A stretch of 64,000 nucleotides of DNA, taken from NCBI RefSeq assembly GCF_003816055.1, contig NZ_CP033906.1:1984001-2048000 (forward strand), written 5' to 3'. The stretch comes from Bacillus sp. FJAT-42376 (lineage in GTDB: Bacteria; Bacillota; Bacilli; Bacillales; Bacillaceae). The position numbers and the translations under genes are program-made. The notes below the pieces were generated by a model, which worked only from the letters and a program-made list of their open reading frames with translations, did no database searches and had not been told where the DNA came from. This document shows positions 16,551 through 25,666 of this stretch, piece by piece (the first letter of the stretch is position 1; each line of letters begins with the position of its first letter).

Positions 16551-16773
16551 ATCTGTTTGCTCCTTTGCAGCCCGTCCTTTTCACATTGTATTCAGAACAG
16601 AGGGGGCGGCATTCGAATTATTTAAAGCGAACCGGTTTAATGAAAGGATTGACATGAATATTTCCTATCTATAAACTTGAGTTAATTTGATTCTCCTGTG
16701 GTAAAATAGGGAAGCATGTGCGATTTGAAATCAGCTTGAATTTTAAGTGGAGTACATATGAGGAGGAACACCC

Positions 16774-17337
16774 GTGACGGAAAAGTCAGCACCAAAAAAG
16801 AAAAAGAGCCCTGTGCTGGAATGGACAATTGCCATTGTAGTAGCCGTGCTTCTTGCGTTCAGCATCCGTGTTTTTATTTTTGAGCCGTATGTGGTAGATG
16901 GAGATTCAATGGATCCTACACTGAAAAACTCTGAAAAGCTCTTCGTTAATAAAGCCATCCATTACATAGGAGAGTTTAAACGGGGTGACATTGTCATCAT
17001 CAATGGAAAAGAAAATAAAGAGCATTATGTAAAAAGAATCATTGGTCTTCCAGGAGATACAGTAGAAGTGAAAAATGACGTATTGTATGTGAATGGCAAG
17101 GAAGTGAAAGAGCCTTACCTAAATTCAAACCGCAAGGCTGCCGAAGCATCAGGCCTCCAGCTTACGAATGATTTTTCGGAAGTGAAAGTTCCAAAGGACC
17201 GTTATTTTGTAATGGGAGACAACCGTCTTGTCAGCATGGACAGCCGGACAGGCCTTGGCTTAATTGAAGTAAACCGCGTAATAGGAAAGTCAGAGTTCGT
17301 GATGCTTCCTTTCAATAAAGTCCGCGCAACCAATTAA
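16774..17337 (+). CDS. Type I signal peptidase (SipS/SipT family)
   Basis: A 187-residue membrane-anchored serine protease that cleaves signal peptides of exported proteins. One N-terminal anchor follows a Lys-rich start (residues 15-35); the catalytic Ser is in VDGDSMDPTL (about 48) and the catalytic Lys in YVKRIIGLPGD (about 88), with MGDNRLVSMDSR as box E. GTG start with SD GAGGAGG. In B. subtilis sipT lies close to ykpA and ampS, which matches this neighbourhood, but I do not separate SipT from SipS/SipU by sequence. Confidence 0.93.
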   Translation: MTEKSAPKKKKSPVLEWTIAIVVAVLLAFSIRVFIFEPYVVDGDSMDPTLKNSEKLFVNKAIHYIGEFKRGDIVIINGKENKEHYVKRIIGLPGDTVEVKNDVLYVNGKEVKEPYLNSNRKAAEASGLQLTNDFSEVKVPKDRYFVMGDNRLVSMDSRTGLGLIEVNRVIGKSEFVMLPFNKVRATN

Positions 17338-17343
17338 TAGCAG

Positions 17344-17380
17344 GAAACAGCCGTTCCACAGGGAACCGGCTGTTTTTTTA
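17344..17380 (+). terminator. Terminator after signal peptidase gene
   Basis: AAACAGCCGTTCC pairs with GGAACCGGCTGTTT, followed by T. Confidence 0.9.
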
Positions 17381-17512
17381 TAATTTCCTGCCGGTTGACA
17401 CTTCGGAAGGGCATTGATTATAAAAAAGGTTCTTCGGTTTCAAAACCATTTTTTGTAACATTTGTCATACAGCTTTCGTCCATTTACATAAATAGGGAAA
17501 AGAGGCTGCGAA

Positions 17513-18400
17513 ATGAAGAAGCTGTTAACCGGGATGATCATATGTATGATGGCATTAACAGGATGCATGGGTGACCAATCATCGTCTAAAAAGGAAAGCG
17601 CGGATAAAATGTCGGGCAGTTCGGGAAAAAGTGAAGCCTCTATAGCAAAAACGGAAGAGGCTGCGGAAGTGAAGGCAGATCCGGCGCTTCGAATGCCGGC
17701 CAGCCGTAAAATCATCTATACAGCAGAGATGAGGATTGAAGTGAGTGATTATGAAGATGCCTCACTCCGCATTCAAAAGAAAGCACAATCAGCGGGCGGA
17801 TATGCGGTCAGCACAGCCTCTTCTGCCAACGGCGAAAGAGACGGGCTGAACGAGGGAACGATGACTCTCCGTATTCCGCAGGATCAATTCAGCCGCTTTT
17901 TAAGCTCCATTGAAGACAGTTCTTACAAAGTCATTGAAAAAAATGCAGCCGGACAGGATGTCACGGAAGAATTTGTGGACCTTGATTCAAGGCTTAAAGC
18001 AAAACAGGCTGTAGAAGCAAGATTGCTCGAGTTTATGAAGAAGGCAGGGAAAACAGAAGATCTACTTGCCATTTCAAAAGATCTCGCAGCGGTGCAGGAA
18101 GACATAGAGCAGCTGAAAGGAAGGATGAAGTATTTACAGAATCAAACGGACTATTCGACCATAACGATTCATTTAATTGAGTCGAAGGTGGTTGTTCCGG
18201 GAGTGGATAATAGAGAATTAAACACATGGCAGAAAACACAAAAGCAGTTTGTAAACAGTCTGAACGGACTGCTTTATGCAGGATCAGGGCTGGTGATCTT
18301 TTTCGCGGGCAATTTGCCGGTTTGGATTCTTTTGATTATCATCGGCTGGGCAGGAGTGTATTTCTGGAAAAAGAAGCGGCCAGGCAAGTCAGATTCATAG
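17513..18400 (+). CDS. DUF4349 lipoprotein
   Basis: 295 residues. The signal peptide ends in the lipobox ALTGC near residue 18, so the protein is a membrane-anchored lipoprotein on the outer face. A charged linker leads to the DUF4349 domain (about 60-245) with KIIYTAEMRIEVSDYEDASL, TLRIPQDQF and a coiled-coil segment (ARLLEFMKKAGKTEDLLAIS). The C-terminus has a membrane segment (about 262-285) and a basic tail (KKKRPGKSDS). The function of the family is unknown. It sits just before ykpA, but a TATAAT-like -10 near 18443 may give ykpA its own promoter. Confidence 0.85.
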   Translation: MKKLLTGMIICMMALTGCMGDQSSSKKESADKMSGSSGKSEASIAKTEEAAEVKADPALRMPASRKIIYTAEMRIEVSDYEDASLRIQKKAQSAGGYAVSTASSANGERDGLNEGTMTLRIPQDQFSRFLSSIEDSSYKVIEKNAAGQDVTEEFVDLDSRLKAKQAVEARLLEFMKKAGKTEDLLAISKDLAAVQEDIEQLKGRMKYLQNQTDYSTITIHLIESKVVVPGVDNRELNTWQKTQKQFVNSLNGLLYAGSGLVIFFAGNLPVWILLIIIGWAGVYFWKKKRPGKSDS

Positions 18401-18484
18401 AGGCCGGTCTGCAATACCATTGTCTACAGACGAACGTTTCATGCTATAATAGGATGGATGCTTATTAATTGGAGGATTTAAACT

Positions 18485-20107
18485 ATGATTACCGTAAACA
18501 ATGTTGGTTTGCGCTATGGTGACCGCAAACTGTTTGAAGATGTTAATATAAAATTCACGCCGGGGAACTGCTACGGTCTTATTGGAGCAAACGGGGCCGG
18601 GAAATCTACGTTCCTGAAAATCCTTTCCGGTGAAATTGAAGCTCAGAGCGGAGATGTTCATATGGGCCCGGGCGAACGTCTGGCCGTATTGAAGCAGAAT
18701 CACTTTGAATATGAAGAGCATGAAGTACTGAAGGTTGTCATTATGGGACATGAACGTCTTTATGCCGTAATGGAAGAGAAAGATGCCATCTATATGAAAG
18801 CGGACTTCTCGGATGAAGACGGAATGAAAGCGGCAGAACTCGAAGGGGAATTCGCCGAGCTGAACGGATGGGAAGCGGAAAGTGAAGCGGCTATTTTGCT
18901 GAAAGGTCTTGGAATTACAGAAGATCAGCATACGAAAACAATGGCGGAGCTGACTGGCGGAGACAAGGTGAAAGTTCTCCTTGCCCAGGCACTTTTCGGC
19001 AAGCCGGACGTTCTCCTTCTCGATGAGCCTACCAACCACTTGGATCTTAAAGCGATCAACTGGCTGGAAGAGTTCCTGATTAACTTTGAAAATACCGTTA
19101 TCGTCGTATCCCATGACCGTCATTTTCTGAATAAGGTCTGCACACATATCGCCGATCTTGACTTCGGTAAAATTCAGCTTTATGTCGGAAACTATGATTT
19201 CTGGTATGAATCAAGCCAGCTTGCACAGCGGATGGCTTCTGATGCCAATAAGAAAAAAGAAGAAAAAATCAAGGAGCTTCAAGCCTTTGTCGCACGATTC
19301 AGCGCCAATGCGTCCAAATCAAAACAAGCAACGTCCCGTAAAAAATTGCTTGATAAAATATCACTTGATGATATTCGTCCTTCTTCAAGAAAGTATCCGT
19401 ATGTTCACTTTACCCCTGAACGTGAAATCGGAAATGATCTCCTTCGTGTTGAAGGCATCTCCAAAACGATTGACGGTGTAAAGGTACTCGACAATGTCAG
19501 CTTTATTATGAACAAGGATGATAAAATTGCCTTCACAGGCGGAGATGAAGTGGCAAAAACCACTTTGTTTAAAATTCTGATGGGCGAAATGGAAGCCGAC
19601 AGCGGAACGTACAAATGGGGAGTGACCACATCCCAGTCTTACTTCCCGAAAGACAACAACGATTATTTCGATAACAATGAACAAAATCTCGTTGACTGGC
19701 TCAGACAGTATTCACCGAATGATCAGAGCGAAAGCTTCCTGCGCGGGTTCCTTGGAAGAATGCTGTTCTCGGGGGAAGAAGTGCTGAAAAAATCCAGCGT
19801 CCTATCCGGAGGGGAAAAAGTCCGCTGCATGCTCTCTAAAATGATGCTGAGCGGTGCGAATGTTCTGATCATGGATGAACCGACGAACCACTTGGATCTT
19901 GAATCCATTACCGCTCTAAACAACGGGATGATCAATTTTAAAGGGTCTATGCTATTCGCATCCCATGACCACCAGTTCGTGCAGACCATCGCGAACCGGA
20001 TTATTGAGCTTACGCCTAACGGTATGATCGATAAACAAATGACGTATGATGAATTCCTGGAAAACACCGAAGTGCAAAAACAGCTGCAGGAAATGTACGC
20101 ATCTTAA
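18485..20107 (+). CDS. ykpA: ABC-F protein YkpA (ribosome-associated ATPase)
   Basis: 540 residues with two ABC ATPase domains and no membrane segment. Domain 1 has GANGAGKST, LTGGDKVKVLLAQAL and LLLDEPTNHLD. The linker is Lys-rich (ARFSANASKSKQATSRKK). Domain 2 has GGDEVAKTT, LSGGEKVRCMLSKMM and LIMDEPTNHLD. In domain 2 the P-loop lacks the usual GxxGxGK glycines (GGDEVAKTT), which I recall as a feature of the YkpA/YbiT subgroup. ABC-F proteins act on the ribosomal E site to relieve stalling. SD is GGAGG. Position near the sip gene agrees with B. subtilis. Confidence 0.92.
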   Translation: MITVNNVGLRYGDRKLFEDVNIKFTPGNCYGLIGANGAGKSTFLKILSGEIEAQSGDVHMGPGERLAVLKQNHFEYEEHEVLKVVIMGHERLYAVMEEKDAIYMKADFSDEDGMKAAELEGEFAELNGWEAESEAAILLKGLGITEDQHTKTMAELTGGDKVKVLLAQALFGKPDVLLLDEPTNHLDLKAINWLEEFLINFENTVIVVSHDRHFLNKVCTHIADLDFGKIQLYVGNYDFWYESSQLAQRMASDANKKKEEKIKELQAFVARFSANASKSKQATSRKKLLDKISLDDIRPSSRKYPYVHFTPEREIGNDLLRVEGISKTIDGVKVLDNVSFIMNKDDKIAFTGGDEVAKTTLFKILMGEMEADSGTYKWGVTTSQSYFPKDNNDYFDNNEQNLVDWLRQYSPNDQSESFLRGFLGRMLFSGEEVLKKSSVLSGGEKVRCMLSKMMLSGANVLIMDEPTNHLDLESITALNNGMINFKGSMLFASHDHQFVQTIANRIIELTPNGMIDKQMTYDEFLENTEVQKQLQEMYAS

Positions 20108-20116
20108 TCTGTATGT

Positions 20117-20153
20117 AAAAGAAGGAAGGGCTCAGTGCCCTTCCTTCTTTTTG
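20117..20153. terminator. Bidirectional terminator between ykpA and the small membrane gene
   Basis: AAAAGAAGGAAGGGC pairs with GCCCTTCCTTCTTTT over a five-base loop; A and T runs on both sides. Confidence 0.93.
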
Positions 20154-20389
20154 TGTTTCTCATATAAATCCCGGCCGGTTTTTCCAAAATAGGACACCAG
20201 CACCGAAAGCACGGTGTAAACGGAAATCCAAATGGTAAATGTGTCATTGAAAACCGTTATTGTTAACACGAGAAGTCCCGCCAGGCAAATGACCGGCATC
20301 AGCCAAATCTTTCTGAAAAACCATGAACCGGCGAGGGACAGAATCATGACCGCAAACGGGAGGATGAATAAAACGAGCCCATATTCCAT
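20132..20389 (-). CDS. Small membrane protein, DUF2651-like
   Basis: 85 residues with three hydrophobic segments (about 3-22, 28-47, 50-68) and a charged tail rich in Lys, Glu and His. I think of the DUF2651/YbeF group from overall pattern only; that assignment is tentative. SD AGGAGCGG precedes the ATG. The stop lies inside the shared terminator with ykpA. It is divergent from the MDR dehydrogenase gene across about 108 bp that contains a palindrome. Confidence 0.65.
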   Translation of the reverse strand: MEYGLVLFILPFAVMILSLAGSWFFRKIWLMPVICLAGLLVLTITVFNDTFTIWISVYTVLSVLVSYFGKTGRDLYEKHKKKEGH

Positions 20390-20408
20390 ATGTACCGCTC
20401 CTTTCCAG

Positions 20409-20426
20409 CTCTTATGATTATAAGAG
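20409..20426. promoter_or_regulatory. Perfect inverted repeat CTCTTAT-GATT-ATAAGAG
   Basis: A 7-4-7 inverted repeat in the divergent region between the small membrane gene and the dehydrogenase gene, followed by another half site ATAAGAG. Possible operator; no regulator is adjacent. Confidence 0.45.
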
Positions 20427-20497
20427 ATAAGAGCCGGTGCTGAAAAGTTTTTTTCTCCAGAACATGGGGAACATACAAATTAGAAGGAGTGAGAACA

Positions 20498-21535
20498 TTG
20501 GCAGAAAAAATGAAAGCAGTTGGACTTCATCAGTATTTACCAATCAGCCATCAAGAAAGTCTTGTTGATGAAGAGGTGAAAAAACCGTCACCAGGGAAAA
20601 GAGATCTGCTTGTCGAAATTAAGGCCGTTTCTGTTAATCCCGTCGATACGAAGGTGAGAGCTCCAAAAGAAGGCGGGGAGCAGGAACTGAAAATTTTAGG
20701 CTGGGACGCGGCAGGTATTGTGAAAGAAATCGGAACAGACGTGACGATGTTCAAACCTGGAGATGAAGTTTATTATGCCGGTACAATCGCCCGGCAAGGG
20801 ACAAACAGTGAGTATCACGCGGTAGATGAGAGAATTGCAGCGCACAAACCGGAAAACTTTTCATTCGAAGAAGCTGCAGCCATGCCATTAACCGCCTTGA
20901 CCGCATGGGAAGGACTATTCGAACGGCTGGGAGTCAGTGAAAATCCCGCCGATAATCAATCAAAGTCCATTTTGATTATCGGAGCGGCAGGCGGAGTAGG
21001 GTCGATTGCCCTCCAGCTTGCAAAATGGGCAGGACTGCACGTCATCGGGACTGCTTCAAGGCCTGAAACAGTCAAATGGGCGAAAGAACACGGAGCTGAT
21101 GATACAATCAGTCATTATGAACCATTCAAACCGCAGCTGGAGAGCAGGGGAATCAAGTCCGTTGATTATATCTTTTGCTTAAATAGTACCGACGAGCATT
21201 GGGAACCGATGATGGATGCAATTGCTCCCCAAGGCAAAATCTGTTCCATCGTTGAAACAAGTACACCTGTTAATATCAGCCTTATGCAGGAAAAAAGCGT
21301 AACCTTTGTGATGGAGTTTATGTTTACCAAATCGCTGTTTGAAACGGAAGACATGATCAGCCAGCACGATATACTTACGAAAATGGGGCATCTGTTTGAA
21401 CAAGGTATCTTAAAAACCACTTTGACAGAGACCCTAAAGCCTTTCAGTGCCGCGTCAGTAAGAAAAGCACATGAAAAATTAGAATCCGGAAAGACGATCG
21501 GCAAAGTGGTGGTCTCCGGATTTAATCAGGAATAG
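20498..21535 (+). CDS. MDR-family quinone oxidoreductase / zinc-type alcohol dehydrogenase-like protein
   Basis: About 345 residues. The N-terminal GroES-like domain (VEIKAVSVNPVDTKVRAP) is followed by a nucleotide-binding domain with IIGAAGGVGSIALQLAKWAG (residues about 160-180). The AxxGVG motif and lack of the structural-zinc Cys cluster place it in the NADPH:quinone reductase-like branch (YhdH/QOR/ZADH2). The start is taken as TTG at 20498, eight bases after AAGGAG; a GTG lies at 20489 and an ATG at 20510. A C-terminal SGKTIGKVVVS matches the family. The substrate is unknown. Confidence 0.85.
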   Translation: MAEKMKAVGLHQYLPISHQESLVDEEVKKPSPGKRDLLVEIKAVSVNPVDTKVRAPKEGGEQELKILGWDAAGIVKEIGTDVTMFKPGDEVYYAGTIARQGTNSEYHAVDERIAAHKPENFSFEEAAAMPLTALTAWEGLFERLGVSENPADNQSKSILIIGAAGGVGSIALQLAKWAGLHVIGTASRPETVKWAKEHGADDTISHYEPFKPQLESRGIKSVDYIFCLNSTDEHWEPMMDAIAPQGKICSIVETSTPVNISLMQEKSVTFVMEFMFTKSLFETEDMISQHDILTKMGHLFEQGILKTTLTETLKPFSAASVRKAHEKLESGKTIGKVVVSGFNQE

Positions 21536-21869
21536 GGAAGAGTGATCGATTTGATAAATCGCTTCTTTTTAATGGTTGATCAGGCCGATTCATTCTGACC
21601 TGTTTATACCAACATAAAGAAGGGGCTGTCCGAGAAGTCTCATACCTAAAACAGGGAGACGCATTCCAAGCGTTTCCCTGTTTTCATTTTCGTCTGCAGA
21701 AGTGGAAGGTCGATATCCTGCTTAGAGCAGCAAAACAAACGAGAACCCATAGTCTTCGAACACTCAGCCTTAACTATTCTTAAGAAACTAGCTAGCGTAC
21801 ATTTCAGCAGATTACCGGCATGTTTCATATTAACTCCTTACGATTCAAATAGTTCAGCATAAATTTTTA

Positions 21870-21966
21870 AAATTCATTATAAATGCTCCAAAATTCATCA
21901 TAAATCCTAAAAATTCATCATAAGCACCCTAAAATTCATCATAAAACCAGAAAAATTCATCATAAA
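21870..21966. repeat. AT-rich tandem repeat, five units of about 21 bp
   Basis: AAATTCATCATAAA cores begin at 21870 (ATTAT variant), 21891, 21911, 21932 and 21953, with steps of 21, 20, 21 and 21 bp and variable bases between cores. A-tracts therefore recur about every two helical turns, as in curved DNA. It lies inside the IS debris region. It is not CRISPR: the variable parts are only about six to eight bases. Confidence 0.85.
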
Positions 21967-22197
21967 AGGTGTTCATTATGGCTTTTAATCAATAGTGGAT
22001 GATCTCACCCACTTTTATTTGGCTGCTTTCCTTATATAATAAACAATCCGGTCACTTTATCGTGTCCTCTTCCCAAAAGGAGCTGTCTATAAAATCACTT
22101 TAAACTGATTTTGCGGCAGTCCCTTTCAATCAAAAAAATCGTTCTTTCCAGCAATATGGAGTTACCATAAAACAATTACTAGAGGTGCCGATTTTTT

Positions 22198-22347
22198 ATG
22201 AGCAATCAATTGATTACGATTAAAGATTACTCAACTCAAATGACCCGTCTTCTAAGCGTGTTCGTCACACCAAATTCTCTGCGGGCGCTCGAAAATCTGC
22301 GTAAAATTTTTAAATTGTGTCATTGGCCCACAATATCCATAGAGTAG
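22198..22347 (+). pseudogene. Short open frame, possible transposase remnant
   Basis: An ATG with AGAGGTG ten bases upstream opens 49 codons (MSNQLITIKDYSTQMTRLLS...), inside the IS-like debris. It may be the start of a truncated transposase; I do not recognise it firmly. Confidence 0.3.
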
Positions 22348-22495
22348 CTTGCATCCACCAGCTACTCTAAGAGAAAAAGGAATCAACTAAAAACAGGTGG
22401 GGAAAAACGGATTGTTTTTCCCCACCTGTTTGTTTTAGGGACTTATCGGATAGTCCCTACTCTCATAAATTTATTTAACGCAGAATCTCTCCGTT

Positions 22496-23374
22496 CTATT
22501 TCTCTTCAAACCAGCTGTCTGTGAGCTCCCGGTTTTTTTCTACCCATTTCTTTGCTCCCCGCTCAGGATAATAGCCTTCATCCGACTCGGCGGCATCATT
22601 CACATATTTAATCAATTCGGACATTTGGTCATCCGTCAGCTCCCAGTTATCCATCCATTTAATGATATCCGGATGTTCTTTGGCAAACCCTTTTCTTGTC
22701 ATGTACTGAATGTTATCCGGCTTGCCGTATGATCCTTTTGTGTCCTCTAAATACTTTAAATCCAAATCTGAGAAGATCCAGTGGGGGCTCCAAAGAGTAA
22801 CGGCAATCGGTTTTTTATTCTTATACGCTTTTTTAAGCTCGACAAGCATCGCTGCTTCAGAGGATTCAACAATCGTGTAATCAAGATCATAATCCTTTTT
22901 CATTTTATCGGTCAGCTGCATTAAACTCGAACCGGGATCGATGCCGAACACTTTTCCTGCCAGCTGATCTTTGTTTTGATTCAGGTCATCAATCGTATTG
23001 ATATCTTTCATATAGGATGGAACAGCAATTCCGAGCTTTGTTCCTTTATACCATTGATCATGGAGATCGACGTCCCCTTTGTATTTATCATAAAACGGCT
23101 TATCTGTGACCGGCAGCCACACGTTTCCCTGAATGTCGATATCTCCGCGGGCTACACCTGTCCAGTTGGCTGCTTTATCAAGCTCCATCATTTCCACATC
23201 ATATCCTTTTTCCTCAAGAAGGACTTTCCAGAGGTACGCAGTCGAAATATTATCAATCCAGTTGATCATCCCGATTTTAATTTTCTTTTTATTGTCTCCA
23301 AGCGGGCTGCTGCAGGAGGCAAGAACAAGGGTAAATACAATAGCGGTCATGATGGCTGCATTCCATTTTTTCAT
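22496..23374 (-). CDS. opuAC: Glycine betaine ABC transporter, substrate-binding lipoprotein (OpuAC type)
   Basis: 292 residues. The lipobox LVLASC near residue 20 anchors it outside the membrane. The OpuAC fold follows: KIKIGMINWIDNISTAYLWK, NVWLPVTDKPFYDKYKG, LTDKMKKDYDLD and VTLWSPHWIFSDLDLKYLED. The Trp residues in these strings suit the aromatic cage that binds quaternary ammonium groups. It delivers glycine betaine or a related osmoprotectant to the OpuAA-OpuAB complex encoded divergently 221 bp away. In B. subtilis the gene is third in one opuA operon, so its separate, opposite placement is unusual. Confidence 0.88.
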   Translation of the reverse strand: MKKWNAAIMTAIVFTLVLASCSSPLGDNKKKIKIGMINWIDNISTAYLWKVLLEEKGYDVEMMELDKAANWTGVARGDIDIQGNVWLPVTDKPFYDKYKGDVDLHDQWYKGTKLGIAVPSYMKDINTIDDLNQNKDQLAGKVFGIDPGSSLMQLTDKMKKDYDLDYTIVESSEAAMLVELKKAYKNKKPIAVTLWSPHWIFSDLDLKYLEDTKGSYGKPDNIQYMTRKGFAKEHPDIIKWMDNWELTDDQMSELIKYVNDAAESDEGYYPERGAKKWVEKNRELTDSWFEEK

Positions 23375-23595
23375 TATGTATGTCTCCTTTCTTCCTTTGT
23401 TGGCTATACTTGATTTCCCTAAATCAAAAGCAGTAAAACTCTTTTTTAGAAAAATAAAATGTGAATATGTTTACATAGTCGTCAAAAGGGTAAAAGTATA
23501 TTGCTCCTGATCATAAACTCATTTCTATTTTTTCCTGAAAACATGAATCTTAGCAGTCCTTCGCACAAAGAATAGCACTAGAAAGAGGTGGGATT

Positions 23596-24798
23596 ATGGA
23601 AAATGTGAAAATTAAAGCCGAGAACGTAAGCAAAATCTTCGGTAAAAACCCTCAAAAAGGAATTGAACTCCTCAAAAAAGGAAAAACAAAATCAGAAATA
23701 TTAAAAGAGGCAGGATTAACCGTAGGGGTTAAAGAAGCGAGCTTCGAAGTACATAGCGGGGAAATCTTTGTCATTATGGGTTTATCGGGAAGCGGTAAAT
23801 CGACCCTTGTCCGTATGTTTAACAGGCTCATTGATCCGACGTCAGGTTCGCTCCTCATTGATGGAGTCGATCTTGTAAAGATGAAGAGTGAGGAATTAAG
23901 GGAAGTCAGACGGAAAAAAATGAGTATGGTATTCCAAAAATTTGCGTTGTTCCCGCACCGCAATGTCCTGGAAAACGCAGCATACGGACTGGAAGTGCAG
24001 GGAGTATCGAAGCAGGACCGTGAAGCAAAAGCCCAGCATTCACTGGAGCTTGTCGGCCTGAAAGGCTATGAGAAAAGCTATCCTGGCGAATTAAGCGGCG
24101 GGATGCAGCAGCGTGTAGGTTTGGCGAGGGCGCTTGCCAATGATCCGGATGTTCTTTTAATGGATGAAGCATTCAGTGCGCTTGATCCGCTCATACGAAA
24201 AGATATGCAGGATGAATTGATTGAGCTTCAGGAAAAAATGCAGAAGACGATTATTTTTATTACGCATGATTTGGATGAGGCACTAAGGATTGGAGATCGC
24301 ATCGCCTTAATGAAGGATGGAGAAATCGTTCAGATCGGCACCCCGGAGGATATTATGACGAATCCCGCCAACGAATATGTAGAGCGGTTTGTTGAGGATG
24401 TGAACCTGGCGAAAGTTCTGACGGCTGAATCTGTCATGTCCCGTGCAGAAACCATCCAAGTCGACCGGGGACCTCGTGTTGCCCTCAAAATCATGCGGGA
24501 CGCAGGGATGTCCAGTATCTACGCGGTGGACAAAAGAAAGTCCTATATGGGTCTTGTCACAGCAGATGATGTTTCTCAGGCAGTTAAGCTTGATCAGCCG
24601 ATCGCCTCCTATCTGCATACGAATGTACCTGTCGTAAGGCTTGAGACAACGATAGAAGAAATGTATGAGAAAATGGCGGATACCCGCTATCCGCTTCCTG
24701 TACTGGATGATGATAACCGGATTCGCGGTGTGGTAAAACGTGAACGTGTGATTCAGGCTTTGGCCGGGAGAGAGGTGAACACCATTGAACATTCCTAA
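23596..24798 (+). CDS. opuAA: Glycine betaine ABC transporter ATPase OpuAA
   Basis: 400 residues. The ABC ATPase part (about 1-275) has GLSGSGKST, LSGGMQQRVGLARAL, LLMDEAFSALDP and the switch His in ITHDLDEA. Two CBS domains occupy about 280-390 (ESVMSRAETIQV and YLHTNVPVVRLE); in this family they sense ionic strength and gate transport. SD GAGGTGG. The next gene overlaps its 3' end by 14 bp. Together with OpuAB and the divergent OpuAC it forms a high-affinity osmoprotectant importer. Confidence 0.93.
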   Translation: MENVKIKAENVSKIFGKNPQKGIELLKKGKTKSEILKEAGLTVGVKEASFEVHSGEIFVIMGLSGSGKSTLVRMFNRLIDPTSGSLLIDGVDLVKMKSEELREVRRKKMSMVFQKFALFPHRNVLENAAYGLEVQGVSKQDREAKAQHSLELVGLKGYEKSYPGELSGGMQQRVGLARALANDPDVLLMDEAFSALDPLIRKDMQDELIELQEKMQKTIIFITHDLDEALRIGDRIALMKDGEIVQIGTPEDIMTNPANEYVERFVEDVNLAKVLTAESVMSRAETIQVDRGPRVALKIMRDAGMSSIYAVDKRKSYMGLVTADDVSQAVKLDQPIASYLHTNVPVVRLETTIEEMYEKMADTRYPLPVLDDDNRIRGVVKRERVIQALAGREVNTIEHS

Positions 24799-25621
24799 AC
24801 TCCCGATTGGAAAATATGTAGATTTGTTCGTGGAATTTTTAAACGATAAACTGCTTGGCTTCTTTAATTGGATTGGAAATATCATTGAGACTTTTAATGA
24901 TTTGCTGGTTAATGTCATGCTGCTGATTCCAGCCGTCCTATTGGCTGTTCTTGTTGCGGGTCTCGCTTATTGGGTAAGCAGAAAATGGGGATTGACCATT
25001 TTCACCCTTGTCGGTTTGCTGCTCATCATTAACCTGGGCTACTGGGAGCAAACGATCGATTCGGTAGCGCTTGTGCTGACGGCTGTCATTATATCGATTA
25101 TTATAGGTATACCGCTTGGTGTCTGGTCTTCCCAAAGTGACAGGGCGTCAGGGATCATTTCTCCCATTTTGGACTTTATGCAAACGATGCCGGCATTCGT
25201 CTATTTGATTCCATCCATTCTCTTTTTTGGAATCGGTGTCGTTCCGGGAATTATCGCATCGGTCATTTTTGCGATGCCTCCTACCATCCGTTTGACCAAT
25301 CTTGGCATCAGGCAGGTACCCGAGGATTTAGTAGAAGCGGCTGATGCATTTGGTTCAACAACTTTCCAAAAGCTTTTTAAAGTCCAGCTTCCTCTCGCCA
25401 TGGGAACGATTATGGCCGGTATTAACCAGAGTATTATGCTGGCGCTTTCTATGGTTGTCATCGCTTCTCTCGTTGGTGCTCCCGGACTCGGGGTTGAAGT
25501 TTACAGAGCTGTACAGCGAATTGAAGTAGGACTTGGTTTTGAATCAGGACTTGCCATTGTTATTCTTGCTATTATACTGGACCGGATTACGCAGAACTTA
25601 AAACCGGGAAAAAGAAAATAA
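24785..25621 (+). CDS. opuAB: Glycine betaine ABC transporter permease OpuAB
   Basis: 278 residues with about six or seven membrane segments and the EAA loop EAADAFGSTTFQKLFKVQLP (about 190-210), which contacts the ATPase. The segment DFMQTMPAFVYLIPSILFFG is typical of OpuAB/ProW. The start is a TTG inside the end of opuAA (SD GGGAGAGAGG), so translation is coupled. A bidirectional terminator follows. The substrate-binding subunit is not fused, unlike some Lactococcus and Listeria forms. Confidence 0.92.
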   Translation: MNIPKLPIGKYVDLFVEFLNDKLLGFFNWIGNIIETFNDLLVNVMLLIPAVLLAVLVAGLAYWVSRKWGLTIFTLVGLLLIINLGYWEQTIDSVALVLTAVIISIIIGIPLGVWSSQSDRASGIISPILDFMQTMPAFVYLIPSILFFGIGVVPGIIASVIFAMPPTIRLTNLGIRQVPEDLVEAADAFGSTTFQKLFKVQLPLAMGTIMAGINQSIMLALSMVVIASLVGAPGLGVEVYRAVQRIEVGLGFESGLAIVILAIILDRITQNLKPGKRK

Positions 25622-25631
25622 TCGGAAAAAC

Positions 25632-25666
25632 AAAGCCGGCTGTGCATGATGCAAGCCGGCTTTTCT
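25632..25666. terminator. Bidirectional terminator after opuAB
   Basis: AAAGCCGGCT pairs with AGCCGGCTTT (25654-25663), followed by T; it also serves the convergent CobW gene. Confidence 0.85.

Larger units (their letters stand above)
21621..22458. mobile_element. Decayed insertion-sequence debris bounded by related inverted ends
   Basis: AGGGGCTGTCCGAGAAGTC (21621-21639) and GACTTATCGGATAGTCCCT (22440-22458) are inverted repeats matching at about 16 of 19 positions. They resemble IS1182-type ends by memory. Each end has a strong hairpin inside it, at 21652-21688 (CAGGGA..TCCCTG) and about 22393-22430 (AACAGGTGGGGAAAAA against its complement). No transposase frame survives. A further end-like string (GGAGCTGTCTATAAAATC) occurs near 22080, so events may be nested. 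Confidence 0.55.

Noticed and set aside
18395..19147. 250-codon minus-strand frame opposite ykpA
   Set aside because: Antisense to a well-conserved ABC-F domain, without SD or family resemblance.
21870..21966. CRISPR-like array with short spacers
   Set aside because: The variable parts are only about six to eight bases and the repeat is 14 bases; far outside CRISPR dimensions.
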